From Bacteroides sp. OM05-12 (GTDB lineage: Bacteria > Bacteroidota > Bacteroidia > Bacteroidales > Bacteroidaceae), in assembly GCF_003438995.1 (NCBI RefSeq), contig NZ_QSUN01000035.1, forward strand, positions 1 through 27,878: a stretch of 27,878 nt of DNA, in the 5' to 3' direction. This document shows positions 1-8,875 of this stretch, piece after piece. Position 1 is the first letter of the stretch; each line of letters starts with the position of its first letter. The position numbers and the translations under genes are program-made. Below the pieces are notes generated by a model. It was not told the DNA's origin and did not search any database. It saw only the letters and a program-made list of their open reading frames with translations.

Positions 1-28
1 GGCGAGTGCCCGGAAACCTACCGCAGAA

Positions 29-544
29 ATGCGACAAGGCGCTGGGTGCTTAGCCTACACATACAAACTATCCCGGTTATTATTAATAAAGAACGGTCAA
101 TCTTTTGATAGCTATTTTCCTATTCGCAAATCCGAACGTATGTATGTAGAGCTGATTCCATTTATCAAAGAAGCTCAACTCTTGTATGTTAAGAAAGGAT
201 ATGGTTTTGATAAATGGGAGGAACTGTTAAACGATGAGAGTGAAAATGAAACGGAAGTTCATTATGCAGCCTGTAAAGCATTGGCACTATATGCAATGAG
301 TATGGCCATGACACGTATGCAAATTCAAGTCATACCTAAAGCTGTCATCAGGGAATACAGTAAAAGTGCGGGAGCCATTAATAGTGAACCTGCTTCTATG
401 GATGATATTCGTTTATTGGCCGGATGGATGAAAGATGATGCTGACATTTGGCTTAATGAAATGAAGAAATTACGGAATGGTGAAAATGTGGTCTTAGATC
501 TTTTGCCGGATAATAATCCTAAAAATAAATATATGCAATTATGA
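29..544 (+). CDS. DUF6712-like putative head-tail connector protein (5' end uncertain)
   Basis: A mostly helical protein of about 170 residues. The stretch LIKNGQSFDSYFPI followed by a helix with FIKEAQLLYV resembles the start of DUF6712-type proteins of Bacteroides phages, which are thought to act at the head-tail junction. This match is from memory of the family pattern, so the function is tentative. Its position ahead of the tail genes fits a neck role. The frame stays open to the left edge of the window, so the ATG at 29 may be internal and the gene may start outside. Its stop overlaps the next start by ATGA (541-544), suggesting translational coupling. Confidence 0.6.
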   Translation: MRQGAGCLAYTYKLSRLLLIKNGQSFDSYFPIRKSERMYVELIPFIKEAQLLYVKKGYGFDKWEELLNDESENETEVHYAACKALALYAMSMAMTRMQIQVIPKAVIREYSKSAGAINSEPASMDDIRLLAGWMKDDADIWLNEMKKLRNGENVVLDLLPDNNPKNKYMQL

Positions 545-1530
545 ATGTGATTCAACGGCCTGATGTGCAGAACTTTTGCGCATCCATGAAAGATTATATT
601 ATCGATACGGACAGCACGATTGCATTTGCTATTGAATACAAAGGAAGAAGAATTCTTGAAGAAGAATATTCTCCTGATGCGGAATTCAAAGTCCGTATAC
701 GCAATTTAGGTAAATTCTGTCGGTTGGCATTATGGGGAACATGGTATTCGGAAGGTGATCAAGTACAAAGTAATGCTGCCGGAACATTTACATTCTATCT
801 CAATAATACTGTGGATTTATCCTGTTTTGTGATTTATAGCCGGATGTTCACGAAAATGAATGCATATTCGCCGGCATGCTTGAGTGATGTAAACAAGAAA
901 GTAACACGCATGGGAGCGAGAGAGTATATTAGTATTTTAATGAATACAGGTGAAAAGATAAATTTATTGGGAATAAATTTATTGAATGTAAGCAATACCA
1001 AAATTATCTATACTCATACGGGAGAAAAGGCTATAGTAACATTGGATGTTAGTCCGGACAAGATAAAAGAACAATTTCCGGGTATTGGTTCTTTACGTAA
1101 TTACTTTGTTCTGACAGAAACTCATAATTTTGAATTCTTACTGGATCAGACTCAATATTTAGAGACACGGTGTTTTCGTTTTAAGAATATATACGATATG
1201 CCGGAGACACTGACAACAGTTGGCCAACTCATATTAAAACCGAATAGCGAACATGAAATTGCTTCCATGTATGATGTCGATCGTAAATTCGATGTTAAAG
1301 TAACAGATGAATATACAGCCAACAGCGGGGTGATTTTTCTCCAAAGCGATTATAAACTATGGCATAACCTGATAAATGCACAGGAAGTAGATATTTTGAT
1401 TGGAAATGAATGGTATCCTATTATCATTACGAAGTCCAATTATGAACGTTCCTTCCGTAAAAGTGTATTGAAAGCGGTAGAGTTTACTTTTAAAATGGCT
1501 AATCCGGAACATAATAATCTTATTGAATAA
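541..1530 (+). CDS. Phage structural protein, function unassigned (tail region)
   Basis: A 329-residue protein with mainly beta-strand-like sequence and no signal peptide or membrane segment. I do not recognise a named family. The last 50 residues (around IGNEWYPIIIT and FRKSVLKAVEFTFKMA) look like a compact beta domain of the kind seen in phage tail-tip proteins. Location between a connector-like gene and a hub-like gene suggests a virion component, possibly a distal-tail-type or tail-tube-associated protein, but nothing in the sequence proves this. It overlaps the preceding gene by ATGA and is followed by the next gene after an 8-base gap, so the genes from 29 to 3855 appear to form one transcription unit. 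Confidence 0.75.
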   Translation: MNVIQRPDVQNFCASMKDYIIDTDSTIAFAIEYKGRRILEEEYSPDAEFKVRIRNLGKFCRLALWGTWYSEGDQVQSNAAGTFTFYLNNTVDLSCFVIYSRMFTKMNAYSPACLSDVNKKVTRMGAREYISILMNTGEKINLLGINLLNVSNTKIIYTHTGEKAIVTLDVSPDKIKEQFPGIGSLRNYFVLTETHNFEFLLDQTQYLETRCFRFKNIYDMPETLTTVGQLILKPNSEHEIASMYDVDRKFDVKVTDEYTANSGVIFLQSDYKLWHNLINAQEVDILIGNEWYPIIITKSNYERSFRKSVLKAVEFTFKMANPEHNNLIE

Positions 1531-1538
1531 TTAACCTT

Positions 1539-1994
1539 ATGATTAAAATTAAAGAATTTCGTGAATTTGTAGCCGATATACGTGGGAAAGTAAATGCTGA
1601 TATGGAAAATGCAATAGCGGGTACTATCGTTGCTGTAAAAGAAGAACATTTGATAAAGAAACTCAAAGACAAGGATAAACTATGGTTATGTTCTAATTTC
1701 CCCGATGCAGATGATATTGTCGAAAACCGGGATAGCTATAATACGAACAACCATGTCTTATTTTTCCTGTTGGAAAAAGTATCTTCCGGACAACAGAATG
1801 ACGAAGAAGAAGCTGAATTTTACGAACGTATCCAGGAAGTGATGGAAAAAGTAAAGGAGCTTATAAAAACGGATATCACTTCATGTAGTTATAGCTATAA
1901 AGCACCTAAAAACATCAAGACGGAATGGGAATATAATATATACGGCGGTTTTAGCGGTATGAGTATAGGATTTGATTTAAAAGATTATGACTGA
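1539..1994 (+). CDS. Small phage protein, function unassigned
   Basis: A 151-residue soluble protein, acidic in its middle (NDEEEAEFYERIQEVMEKV) with a predicted amphipathic helix there, and a beta-rich end (around SYSYKAPKNIKTEW). No family recognised. Its size and its place between structural genes would fit a neck, tail-terminator or tail-completion protein, but this is inferred from position only. Its end overlaps the next gene by 8 bases (1987-1994). Confidence 0.7.
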   Translation: MIKIKEFREFVADIRGKVNADMENAIAGTIVAVKEEHLIKKLKDKDKLWLCSNFPDADDIVENRDSYNTNNHVLFFLLEKVSSGQQNDEEEAEFYERIQEVMEKVKELIKTDITSCSYSYKAPKNIKTEWEYNIYGGFSGMSIGFDLKDYD

Positions 1995-3855
1995 ATTATA
2001 TATTGACGGAACACTGGTCATTTTACCGGAAAACTTTAGTACGACAGTAAAGCAGGAAAATACTCTTTTTACTAAAAAAGGAGAATATACTTATGAAATT
2101 GCATTGCATTTGGATAATCCTGTAAATGCAGAATGCTATTCTCATCTTAATAGAATGAATAATACTAGTGAATTAAAAACAAAACGGACGGCAATCCTGA
2201 TATCAGATAACAGAGTATACTGTAAGGGTACGGAAATTGTTACTGGATGGGATTTAGAAAAAGTTAATATTCAACTTGTTTCCGGAGGTTCAGAATTGAA
2301 TTATTTCATAAGTAATAATCTATTATTAGAAGATCTCGATATGGGAAAAGCCGATTTAAGCAATCCTTTTCAATATGTAAAGTATTACTATCCTACAGTA
2401 AATTTCTGTTTATGCCCAATAGGTAATAAGTCAAGCAATAATATATTAAATGAGTGGCGACCTGCATTGGATTGGGAAGTAGCTCCGGGAATAGGAATAA
2501 TCCCCGTTATACGTGAAGATCTGTATGGTGATTTGGCTGTATTCTACGCACAACCTTATTTGTGTTTTTATGTGGAAATCTTAATGCAAGCGTTGGGTTA
2601 CAAGGTAGAAAAGAATGATTTAGTAGGTTCGGAATGGCAAACATTATATCTTCCGCAAAGTGGGCATCCGACGGAATATGCAAAAATGTTTCCTAAAAGA
2701 ACTGTTTCCGAGTTCATGGAGGAAGTAGAAAATTTATTTAATCTTTCATTTGTTATTGATATTAAGAAACATACGGTCCGTATTCTCTTCAACAACATTT
2801 ATTTTATTGCCCAGAAAGAAGTTACCGTTCAGAATGTTGTTGATATGTATTCTATAGAAATCAGTGATGAAGATGAAAGTCATAGTCGTTGCAATATAGT
2901 TTATGATATTCCTGATAATGAGTTTTATCGTTTCTATAAATTAAATGAAGATATATTGAATTCTTCAACGTTAATGAAATTAGAAACAGAAAAGAGTATT
3001 GATGAATATTTATATGGCAAGAATTATGCGGAAGTAAAAAATATCCTGTTTTTTGAATCAGAACAAGGACGCTATTATATAGCTGATAACACGACTCAAC
3101 CGGAATGGCAAAGAAAGGTGGAGGTGAACCAATTTGGTGATATAAAAAGAGAAGGCATCGAAAATGAAATAAAAATAGGAATGGTCCCTGCGGAAATGGC
3201 GGCATTCTCTTTAAAATCTCCAATGGCAGGATCTTCGGGAGGATATTATGATATTGATGAAATGACGAAAGTACATTTTCCTTGTATGGAAAACGATCCA
3301 GTCCAAAATGACGCCAATAAAGGAATATTTGATAAGTTGAGTGACACAGATGATACTGATAAAACCTCTTCTGCACCATTTCAAGTAGCCTTTTATCAGG
3401 GGATGGATGAGGTTGCCTTATGGGTTAATATTGTAAATGATCCGAATCATGGTATGGAAGAAGCAAATAATCCAATGTATACTCGATATCCCAAGCCTTT
3501 CATCCTGAAAGAAAAAAACAAGTTATTTGATGGTGGTAATTTGAGGTTAACTTACATGGATAAAATGTTATATTCTGGAAGCTATGATATTGATATTTCT
3601 AAACCATACTCTGTAGAGAGTTATGATCCTAATGTATATGATGCTCGATTGATATTTAATATTCGCAATAAACGCTATGTGTGTAAGACTATAGAATCCA
3701 TTTTGGATCGTAATGGAAGAAAAGGTCCGTGGAAAGGAACTTTTTATCCTATCAAACTAAATGATATTGAAGCGCAAAAACGTTGGATACTTGATGACGG
3801 GAAATGGCGTGACGGAGGCGTTTGGATAGAAAATGGGAGGTGGCTGGATGAATGA
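1987..3855 (+). CDS. Putative tail/baseplate hub-like protein
   Basis: A 622-residue protein. The start (MTELYIDGTLVILPENF followed by a run of strands including KKGEYTYEIALHLDNP) matches a type I remember as conserved in Bacteroides phages just upstream of the tape measure gene; such proteins are usually called tail or baseplate hub proteins. The middle is acidic and beta-rich. The extreme C-terminus is unusual: within about 25 residues it has four tryptophans in a repeated W-x(2,3)-DG-x-W style pattern (DDGKW, GGVW, NGRW), which may form a small carbohydrate-binding or oligomerisation element. The gene is followed at once by a rho-independent terminator at 3868, so it is the last gene of its transcription unit. 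The virion role is likely; the precise position in the tail is uncertain. Confidence 0.7.
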   Translation: MTELYIDGTLVILPENFSTTVKQENTLFTKKGEYTYEIALHLDNPVNAECYSHLNRMNNTSELKTKRTAILISDNRVYCKGTEIVTGWDLEKVNIQLVSGGSELNYFISNNLLLEDLDMGKADLSNPFQYVKYYYPTVNFCLCPIGNKSSNNILNEWRPALDWEVAPGIGIIPVIREDLYGDLAVFYAQPYLCFYVEILMQALGYKVEKNDLVGSEWQTLYLPQSGHPTEYAKMFPKRTVSEFMEEVENLFNLSFVIDIKKHTVRILFNNIYFIAQKEVTVQNVVDMYSIEISDEDESHSRCNIVYDIPDNEFYRFYKLNEDILNSSTLMKLETEKSIDEYLYGKNYAEVKNILFFESEQGRYYIADNTTQPEWQRKVEVNQFGDIKREGIENEIKIGMVPAEMAAFSLKSPMAGSSGGYYDIDEMTKVHFPCMENDPVQNDANKGIFDKLSDTDDTDKTSSAPFQVAFYQGMDEVALWVNIVNDPNHGMEEANNPMYTRYPKPFILKEKNKLFDGGNLRLTYMDKMLYSGSYDIDISKPYSVESYDPNVYDARLIFNIRNKRYVCKTIESILDRNGRKGPWKGTFYPIKLNDIEAQKRWILDDGKWRDGGVWIENGRWLDE

Positions 3856-3867
3856 TTAAATAGTTTT

Positions 3868-3893
3868 GCCTTGTTTTTAAACAAGGCTTTTTT
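3868..3893 (+). terminator. Rho-independent terminator after the hub-like gene
   Basis: A 9-base inverted repeat, GCCTTGTTT (3868-3876) and AAACAAGGC (3879-3887), is followed by six T residues (3888-3893). It begins 13 bases after the stop codon of the 1987-3855 gene and ends just before the phage promoter at 3896. Confidence 0.9.
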
Positions 3894-3895
3894 AT

Positions 3896-3930
3896 GTCCT
3901 TTTCTATAGTATATCATCCGGATAACTTTG
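3896..3930 (+). promoter_or_regulatory. Phage late promoter copy 1 (before tape measure)
   Basis: GTCCTTTT (3896-3903), 19 bases, then TAACTTTG (3923-3930). The downstream box fits the Bacteroides -7 consensus TAnnTTTG; the upstream box is not the host TTTG but is shared with two other sites in this prophage at identical spacing. The expected start of transcription is a few bases after 3930, about 22 bases ahead of the tape measure ATG at 3959. A 12-base perfect palindrome, AACTAATTAGTT (3939-3950), lies within the short leader. Confidence 0.75.
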
Positions 3931-3958
3931 CCTATAATAACTAATTAGTTGGGAAACT

Positions 3959-6900
3959 ATGAGCTTAAAAATAGACAGGGTACAGTTAGAAATTGTAATT
4001 CAGCAAGATTCGGCACGTCAGAAAATGATGGAGCTTGAGGAAAAAATGAGAGCTACCAAGAGGGAACTGAAAGGGTTAAAGGAGGGAACTGCGGAGTATA
4101 TAGCCAAGCACAATGACTTAAAAGCTGCTCAGAAAGAATACGATGCTTTATTTGAAAAAATAGGCATTGGTTCTCTATCCATAAAAGAACTCCGTAAAAG
4201 ACAACAGGAATTAAACGCAATTCTAAAACAATTACCGGGTGATTCTCCATTATATGCCCAATACAACAAACAATTAGGCCAAATTAATGCTAGATTAAAG
4301 GAGTTGAAAACAACTTCTCAGGAAACGCATTTTTCTCTTTCAAAAATGGCGGATGGCTTTAATAAATATGCTGCAATGGGAGCCAGTGCGATTGCCTCAT
4401 TAACAGGTGTTACAATGGCAGTGCGGAAAAGTGTGGATGATTATGCCAAATTAGAGGAAGCTGAAGCTGATGTCCGTAAATATACCGGGATGACAAGAGA
4501 GCAGGTGAAAGAGCTAAACGAAGAATTCCAAAAAATGGATACTCGCACTGCTAGAACCGAATTAAACAGCCTTGCTGCAGATGCCGGACGTTTGGGTATC
4601 ACTTCAAAAAAAGATCTGTTGGAATTTGCGGAAGCAGGTGATATCATCCGAATTTCATTAGGAGAAGATTTAGGAAAAGACGCAATCAAAAACATTGGTA
4701 AGTTAAGCCAGATGTTTGGTGATGCGGATCAGATGGGGCTAAAGAAAGCCATGTTATCTGTTGGTAGTGCTGTTAATGAAGTTGCTCAAAATTCCAGTGC
4801 TGCCGAACCGTATTTGGTTGATTTTACGGCACGTTTGGCTGGTGTGGGAAATCAGGCTAACATGTCTGTTTCACAAATTATGGGTTTCGCTTCTGTGTTA
4901 GATCAAAATATGCAGCAAGTCGAAATGTCTTCTACTGCTTTGCAGGGAGTCATTATGAAAATGTTCAAAGATCCTGCTAAATTAGCTTCTATCGCTGGCC
5001 TGGAAGTGAAATCCTTTACCGAGTTAGTGGAAAAAGATGCGAATGAAGCCTTACTTCAGTTATTGGAAACATTAGGAAAGGTTGGAGGCATGAATAAACT
5101 GGCACCGATCTTTGACGAAATGAAATTGGATGGTGCTCGGGCTGCATCTGTTCTTTCGGTATTGGCTGGCAATATTGATAAAGTCAGGAGTGAGCAAGAA
5201 TTGGCTACTAGTGCTTTTAATGATGGCACGTCTGTCATTAACGAATTTAATGTTAAAAATACAACCTTACAAGCAGGGCTGGATAAAGCTAAAAATAAAT
5301 TTCAGGAGGTAAGTTATGAACTAGGGAAAAAACTGTCTCCTTACATGGGTAATGTTATTACTGGAGCAGGTACACTTATAAGGGCATTGATTACACTTAC
5401 GGGGTTTATAATAAGCCATCAAAAATCAATAGGAATTGCAACGGCTTCTTTAGTAACCTATACGATAGCTATAAAAGCGCATACTTTATGGACCAACAAA
5501 ATGAAAACAGCTACAGGCGAATATGTCATTATCCTAAAACTAAAAAATGGATGGGACAAAGTATGCGCCGCAAGTACTTTATTACATTCTGCTGCCATTT
5601 ATGCGCTTAAAGGTAATACCGATCTGGCAAAACAATCAATTTCAGCTTTTTTTCGTGTTTTGAAATTGAATCCATTTTCAGCAGTATTAACTGCACTTGT
5701 TGCTGTTACAGGTGCTCTTTATTTATTTTCGAGAAGAACCGATTCTGCAACATTAGCCCAACAAAAACTTGAAGATGTAAGGAAAAAAGCTATCGCTAAT
5801 ATTACTACTGAGAAAACGAATATAGAACAGCTTTACAAAACGGCCTCTGATGAAACAACTAGCAAAGAGAATAGATTAGCTGCGATAAAAAAATTAAATG
5901 AGGTTTCTCCTGAATATTTAGGTTATCTTGATCTTGAAAATATAAGAACTCAACAGGCAAAAAAATCTATTGATAAATATATTGAGTCGCTGATAAAGAA
6001 AGCAACAATAGAGACCCAACTTGCAAGAATCGCTGAATTAAATGCTAAAATGGCCAAATATGGGAATGATCCTAAAGAATATTTGGACAAAGAAGTTAAT
6101 GTTTTTAAATTGTTATGGAATGGTTTTACTTCGGGTTCTGCTGTCCCTGAATGGGATGAGTGGGTGGAAGAAAAGAAAAAAATAGAGCAGGATTTAAAAG
6201 CTACTCAAGAAAGTCTATTTAATGATAAAAATGTCCGTTCAATTGAACTTGTTACTAATGAATTGGAAATAGCTAAAAAGAGACATGCAGAACTGAATAA
6301 CATGTCGGCTTTTGATAAAGAAAAACTGGATTATGACTATAATCAAATTCTCGGTGATGTTAAAAATAAGATAAAACAACTTGAGGAAGAAAAAAAGAAA
6401 TTATCAGGTAACGTTCCTTTAGGCAATGATGATTTATCCGAAGAAGAACGAAAGAAACAAGCTAAAGAAAGAGAAAAGGCCTTAAGGAAAGAATACGAAA
6501 GGCGTACCCAATTAATGAAATCTCAACAAACAGAAGAAATCAATCAGCTGAAAGATGATTATACCAATAAAGAAATATCAGAGAATGATTTTCAAGAGAA
6601 GTTATATTCATTAGTCATTGCACACCTTGGAGAACGAAAAGCATTGATGGAAGAATTCGGAAAAGATGCTGCCGATATTCAGGGGCAAATATACGATAAG
6701 ATAATTGCAGAGACTAAACGGAAAATGAAAGAATTGGAGAGGCTTCACAAAGAAACCATGAAAATAAAAGTTCCTGATGAAGAGGTGAAAGGTGATGTAG
6801 ATAAAGAATCTGATGATCTGGTCAATCAATTTAATGATGGGGTAATAGAGCGAATGAAAAAAGGGAAAACAGTTGCGCTCGATATTTTAAAATCATTCTA

Positions 6901-7855
6901 CGAGGCAGGATTAATCAGCAAGAAAGAATATGAAGAAGCCCAAGATAGATTGGAAGAGGAGCATGAATGGACTCGCGCAGAGAAAGCAAAGGAAGGATTA
7001 CAACAAATTGCAAATTTTGCTTCGTCCATGTCTCAATTATACCAGGCATTACAAGATAAGGAGGTATCCAAAGTCACAAAAAAATATGATAAGGAGATCA
7101 AAGCTGCAAAAAAAGCGGGAAAAGATACGACCAAACTGGAAGAAGAGAAAGAAGCGGCTGTTGATGCTGTGAAAAAAAAATACGCTGATAAACAATTTGC
7201 TATGTCAGTTCTGCAAATTATGGCTACTACTGCTATTGCAGCTATGGAGGCTTACGCTTCTCTTGCAAAAATCCCGGTTGTAGGACCTGCATTGGCAACT
7301 ATCGCAATGGCTTCCGCATTAGCAGCAGGAGCAGCACAGTTAGTTACTGCCAAACAAGCCCGTGACGAGGCAAAAGGACTGAAGGAAGGTGGATACTCTG
7401 ATGAATATGTGGAAGGATATACAACGTCAGGAAATCCGGATGATGTGGCAGGCGTTATCCCGGTTCATAAAAATGAATTCGTAGGAAATCATGCAGGGGT
7501 AGCAAACCCTCATGTGAAACAGTTTTATGATATATTTGACGTTGCGCAAAAAAATGGTACTATACACATGATTAATACCACTCAAATATTAGAACAGGTT
7601 AAAACCAAAAGCGGGAAATATTCAGGAGGTTACAGTACAGAATCTAATTTGGGATATGAAAGTTCTAATTCTATGGCTTCTTCTCCATTTGGCAATAACA
7701 ATGGCGAAGAAATGAGGAAAGTTATCATCCTACTTACTGAGAGTAACAGGCTTTTAACAATAATTTCTGAAAAAGAATTAGTTGTGGATCCACGTGATAT
7801 AAAGAAAGGACTCAATAAATTGGAAAGATTGGATGCGAATGTATCGCGGCATTGA
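3959..7855 (+). CDS. Phage tail tape measure protein (TP901 type)
   Basis: A 1298-residue protein, by far the longest of the prophage. Residues about 1-130 are charged coiled coil. Residues about 160-410 resemble the TP901 tape-measure core (from LEEAEADVRKYTGMT through GARAASVLSVLAGNI). Hydrophobic segments lie near residues 470-507, 572-592 and 1078-1128, separated by a long lysine/glutamate-rich coiled-coil middle. In this family the protein fills the tail tube, sets tail length, and its hydrophobic parts are thought to help the genome cross the inner membrane. At roughly 1.5 angstrom per residue the tail would be about 190-200 nm, an estimate only. It starts a new transcription unit from the promoter at 3896, and the next promoter starts 5 bases after its stop. 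Confidence 0.93.
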   Translation: MSLKIDRVQLEIVIQQDSARQKMMELEEKMRATKRELKGLKEGTAEYIAKHNDLKAAQKEYDALFEKIGIGSLSIKELRKRQQELNAILKQLPGDSPLYAQYNKQLGQINARLKELKTTSQETHFSLSKMADGFNKYAAMGASAIASLTGVTMAVRKSVDDYAKLEEAEADVRKYTGMTREQVKELNEEFQKMDTRTARTELNSLAADAGRLGITSKKDLLEFAEAGDIIRISLGEDLGKDAIKNIGKLSQMFGDADQMGLKKAMLSVGSAVNEVAQNSSAAEPYLVDFTARLAGVGNQANMSVSQIMGFASVLDQNMQQVEMSSTALQGVIMKMFKDPAKLASIAGLEVKSFTELVEKDANEALLQLLETLGKVGGMNKLAPIFDEMKLDGARAASVLSVLAGNIDKVRSEQELATSAFNDGTSVINEFNVKNTTLQAGLDKAKNKFQEVSYELGKKLSPYMGNVITGAGTLIRALITLTGFIISHQKSIGIATASLVTYTIAIKAHTLWTNKMKTATGEYVIILKLKNGWDKVCAASTLLHSAAIYALKGNTDLAKQSISAFFRVLKLNPFSAVLTALVAVTGALYLFSRRTDSATLAQQKLEDVRKKAIANITTEKTNIEQLYKTASDETTSKENRLAAIKKLNEVSPEYLGYLDLENIRTQQAKKSIDKYIESLIKKATIETQLARIAELNAKMAKYGNDPKEYLDKEVNVFKLLWNGFTSGSAVPEWDEWVEEKKKIEQDLKATQESLFNDKNVRSIELVTNELEIAKKRHAELNNMSAFDKEKLDYDYNQILGDVKNKIKQLEEEKKKLSGNVPLGNDDLSEEERKKQAKEREKALRKEYERRTQLMKSQQTEEINQLKDDYTNKEISENDFQEKLYSLVIAHLGERKALMEEFGKDAADIQGQIYDKIIAETKRKMKELERLHKETMKIKVPDEEVKGDVDKESDDLVNQFNDGVIERMKKGKTVALDILKSFYEAGLISKKEYEEAQDRLEEEHEWTRAEKAKEGLQQIANFASSMSQLYQALQDKEVSKVTKKYDKEIKAAKKAGKDTTKLEEEKEAAVDAVKKKYADKQFAMSVLQIMATTAIAAMEAYASLAKIPVVGPALATIAMASALAAGAAQLVTAKQARDEAKGLKEGGYSDEYVEGYTTSGNPDDVAGVIPVHKNEFVGNHAGVANPHVKQFYDIFDVAQKNGTIHMINTTQILEQVKTKSGKYSGGYSTESNLGYESSNSMASSPFGNNNGEEMRKVIILLTESNRLLTIISEKELVVDPRDIKKGLNKLERLDANVSRH

Positions 7856-7859
7856 TCGT

Positions 7860-7894
7860 GTCCTTTTTTCAACGGGCATCTGAAAGTACATTTG
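7860..7894 (+). promoter_or_regulatory. Phage late promoter copy 2 (before lysis cassette)
   Basis: GTCCTTTT (7860-7867), 19 bases, then TACATTTG (7887-7894): the same two boxes and the same 27-base start-to-start distance as the copies at 3896 and 9437. It lies immediately after the tape measure stop codon, with no clear terminator between them. The leader to the ATG at 7973 would be about 70 bases, and starts with the perfect inverted repeat ATAAAATAGTTATTTTAT (7901-7918). Confidence 0.75.
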
Positions 7895-7972
7895 CTGTAT
7901 ATAAAATAGTTATTTTATCATTAAAAAGGAATGGCTACTGTGAAGTATCTCTTCCTGTAAAAAAAACAAATT

Positions 7973-8323
7973 ATGGAGAGGTGGGAAATTATAACAACGA
8001 TTTTAACTGTACTGTTCGGAGGTACAAGTATTTTTCAGTTCTTCTTTTATAAATATGAAAAGAGGAAAAAAGAGGCGGAAGTAGCAGCTATGGAATTAGA
8101 GAACAGAGGAAAGAGCCAGGAACTTGACCAAAATAAAGCGGAATATATTCAAGAGCGTGTAAACAAATTGCAAGAAGATTACCTGAAGATGTTTGAATTA
8201 GTACAAACTAAATGCAATGAAGTGGCAGACCTGAAAGTACAAATCACTTATCTAAAAGGATTAAGATGTTACAATACCACCTGCGAAATTCGTATCCGAA
8301 AGAAAGAAGATGACAACTGTTAA
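7973..8323 (+). CDS. One-TM coiled-coil protein, holin candidate
   Basis: A 116-residue protein with one hydrophobic segment near the N-terminus (about residues 6-26, ITTILTVLFGG then FQFFF), a basic stop (KYEKRKK), and a long charged coiled coil (residues 30-95). It ends with three cysteines in the last 22 residues. It stands directly before the endolysin, where Bacteroides phages often have a gene of this design. A single membrane span with a cytoplasmic helical tail could be a holin or a regulator of lysis; no holin family signature is evident, so this rests on topology and position. It is the first gene after promoter copy 2. Confidence 0.8.
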   Translation: MERWEIITTILTVLFGGTSIFQFFFYKYEKRKKEAEVAAMELENRGKSQELDQNKAEYIQERVNKLQEDYLKMFELVQTKCNEVADLKVQITYLKGLRCYNTTCEIRIRKKEDDNC

Positions 8324-8335
8324 TTAAAAAATAAT

Positions 8336-8875
8336 ATGAATGCAGAACAATTAAAACGTATCATGCCTTATGCAACTCTAGCCAACATCCGGAAGTATCT
8401 TCCTTTTTTGAATGAGTTAATGCCTAAATTCGATATTGATACACCACTGCGGAAAGCACATTTTATAGCTCAGATAGCGCATGAAAGTGGAAGTTTTCGT
8501 TACGTTAAAGAGCTGGCAAGCGGAAAGGCATACGATACCGGAATATTAGCAAAAAGGTTGGGAAATACTCCGGAAGCTGATGGAGACGGACAGCTCTATA
8601 AAGGACGGGGACTTATACAATTAACCGGATTGACTAATTACAGGCTTTTCGCGCAATTTCTAAAGTATAATCCTAATGTTGTTGATCACCCTGAAAGAGT
8701 AGAAGAACCACGACTTGCTGTAATGGCTGCATGCTGGTATTGGCAACGTAATAATATCAATAGCCTTGCAGATAAAGATGATATTACTGCCGTAACTCGA
8801 AAAGTAAATGGTGGTACCAATGGGATAAATGACAGGAAATTTTTTTTAGAGAGAGCGAAAAAAGAGGATTTATGA
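8336..8875 (+). CDS. Endolysin, glycoside hydrolase family 19 type
   Basis: A 179-residue muralytic enzyme without a signal peptide. It has the GH19 (chitinase-like lysozyme) hallmarks: AHESGSF with the likely catalytic acid E50, then YKGRGLIQLTG (residues 88-98) followed by TNY, and the C-terminal VNGG (157-160) and NDR motifs. The family cleaves beta-1,4 bonds of the glycan, here peptidoglycan during host lysis. It is compact: the NYSA segment found after the first motif in many phage GH19 enzymes is absent and replaced by a short ELASGKAYD stretch, so the second acidic residue is less certain. With no export signal it needs a holin; the 7973 gene is the obvious partner. Its stop overlaps the next start by ATGA. 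Confidence 0.93.
   Translation: MNAEQLKRIMPYATLANIRKYLPFLNELMPKFDIDTPLRKAHFIAQIAHESGSFRYVKELASGKAYDTGILAKRLGNTPEADGDGQLYKGRGLIQLTGLTNYRLFAQFLKYNPNVVDHPERVEEPRLAVMAACWYWQRNNINSLADKDDITAVTRKVNGGTNGINDRKFFLERAKKEDL

Noticed and set aside
7852..8052. Open frame starting at a TTG, overlapping the tape measure end
   Set aside because: It spans a promoter, starts at a rare codon and overlaps the 116-residue gene that has a clear membrane span and coiled coil.
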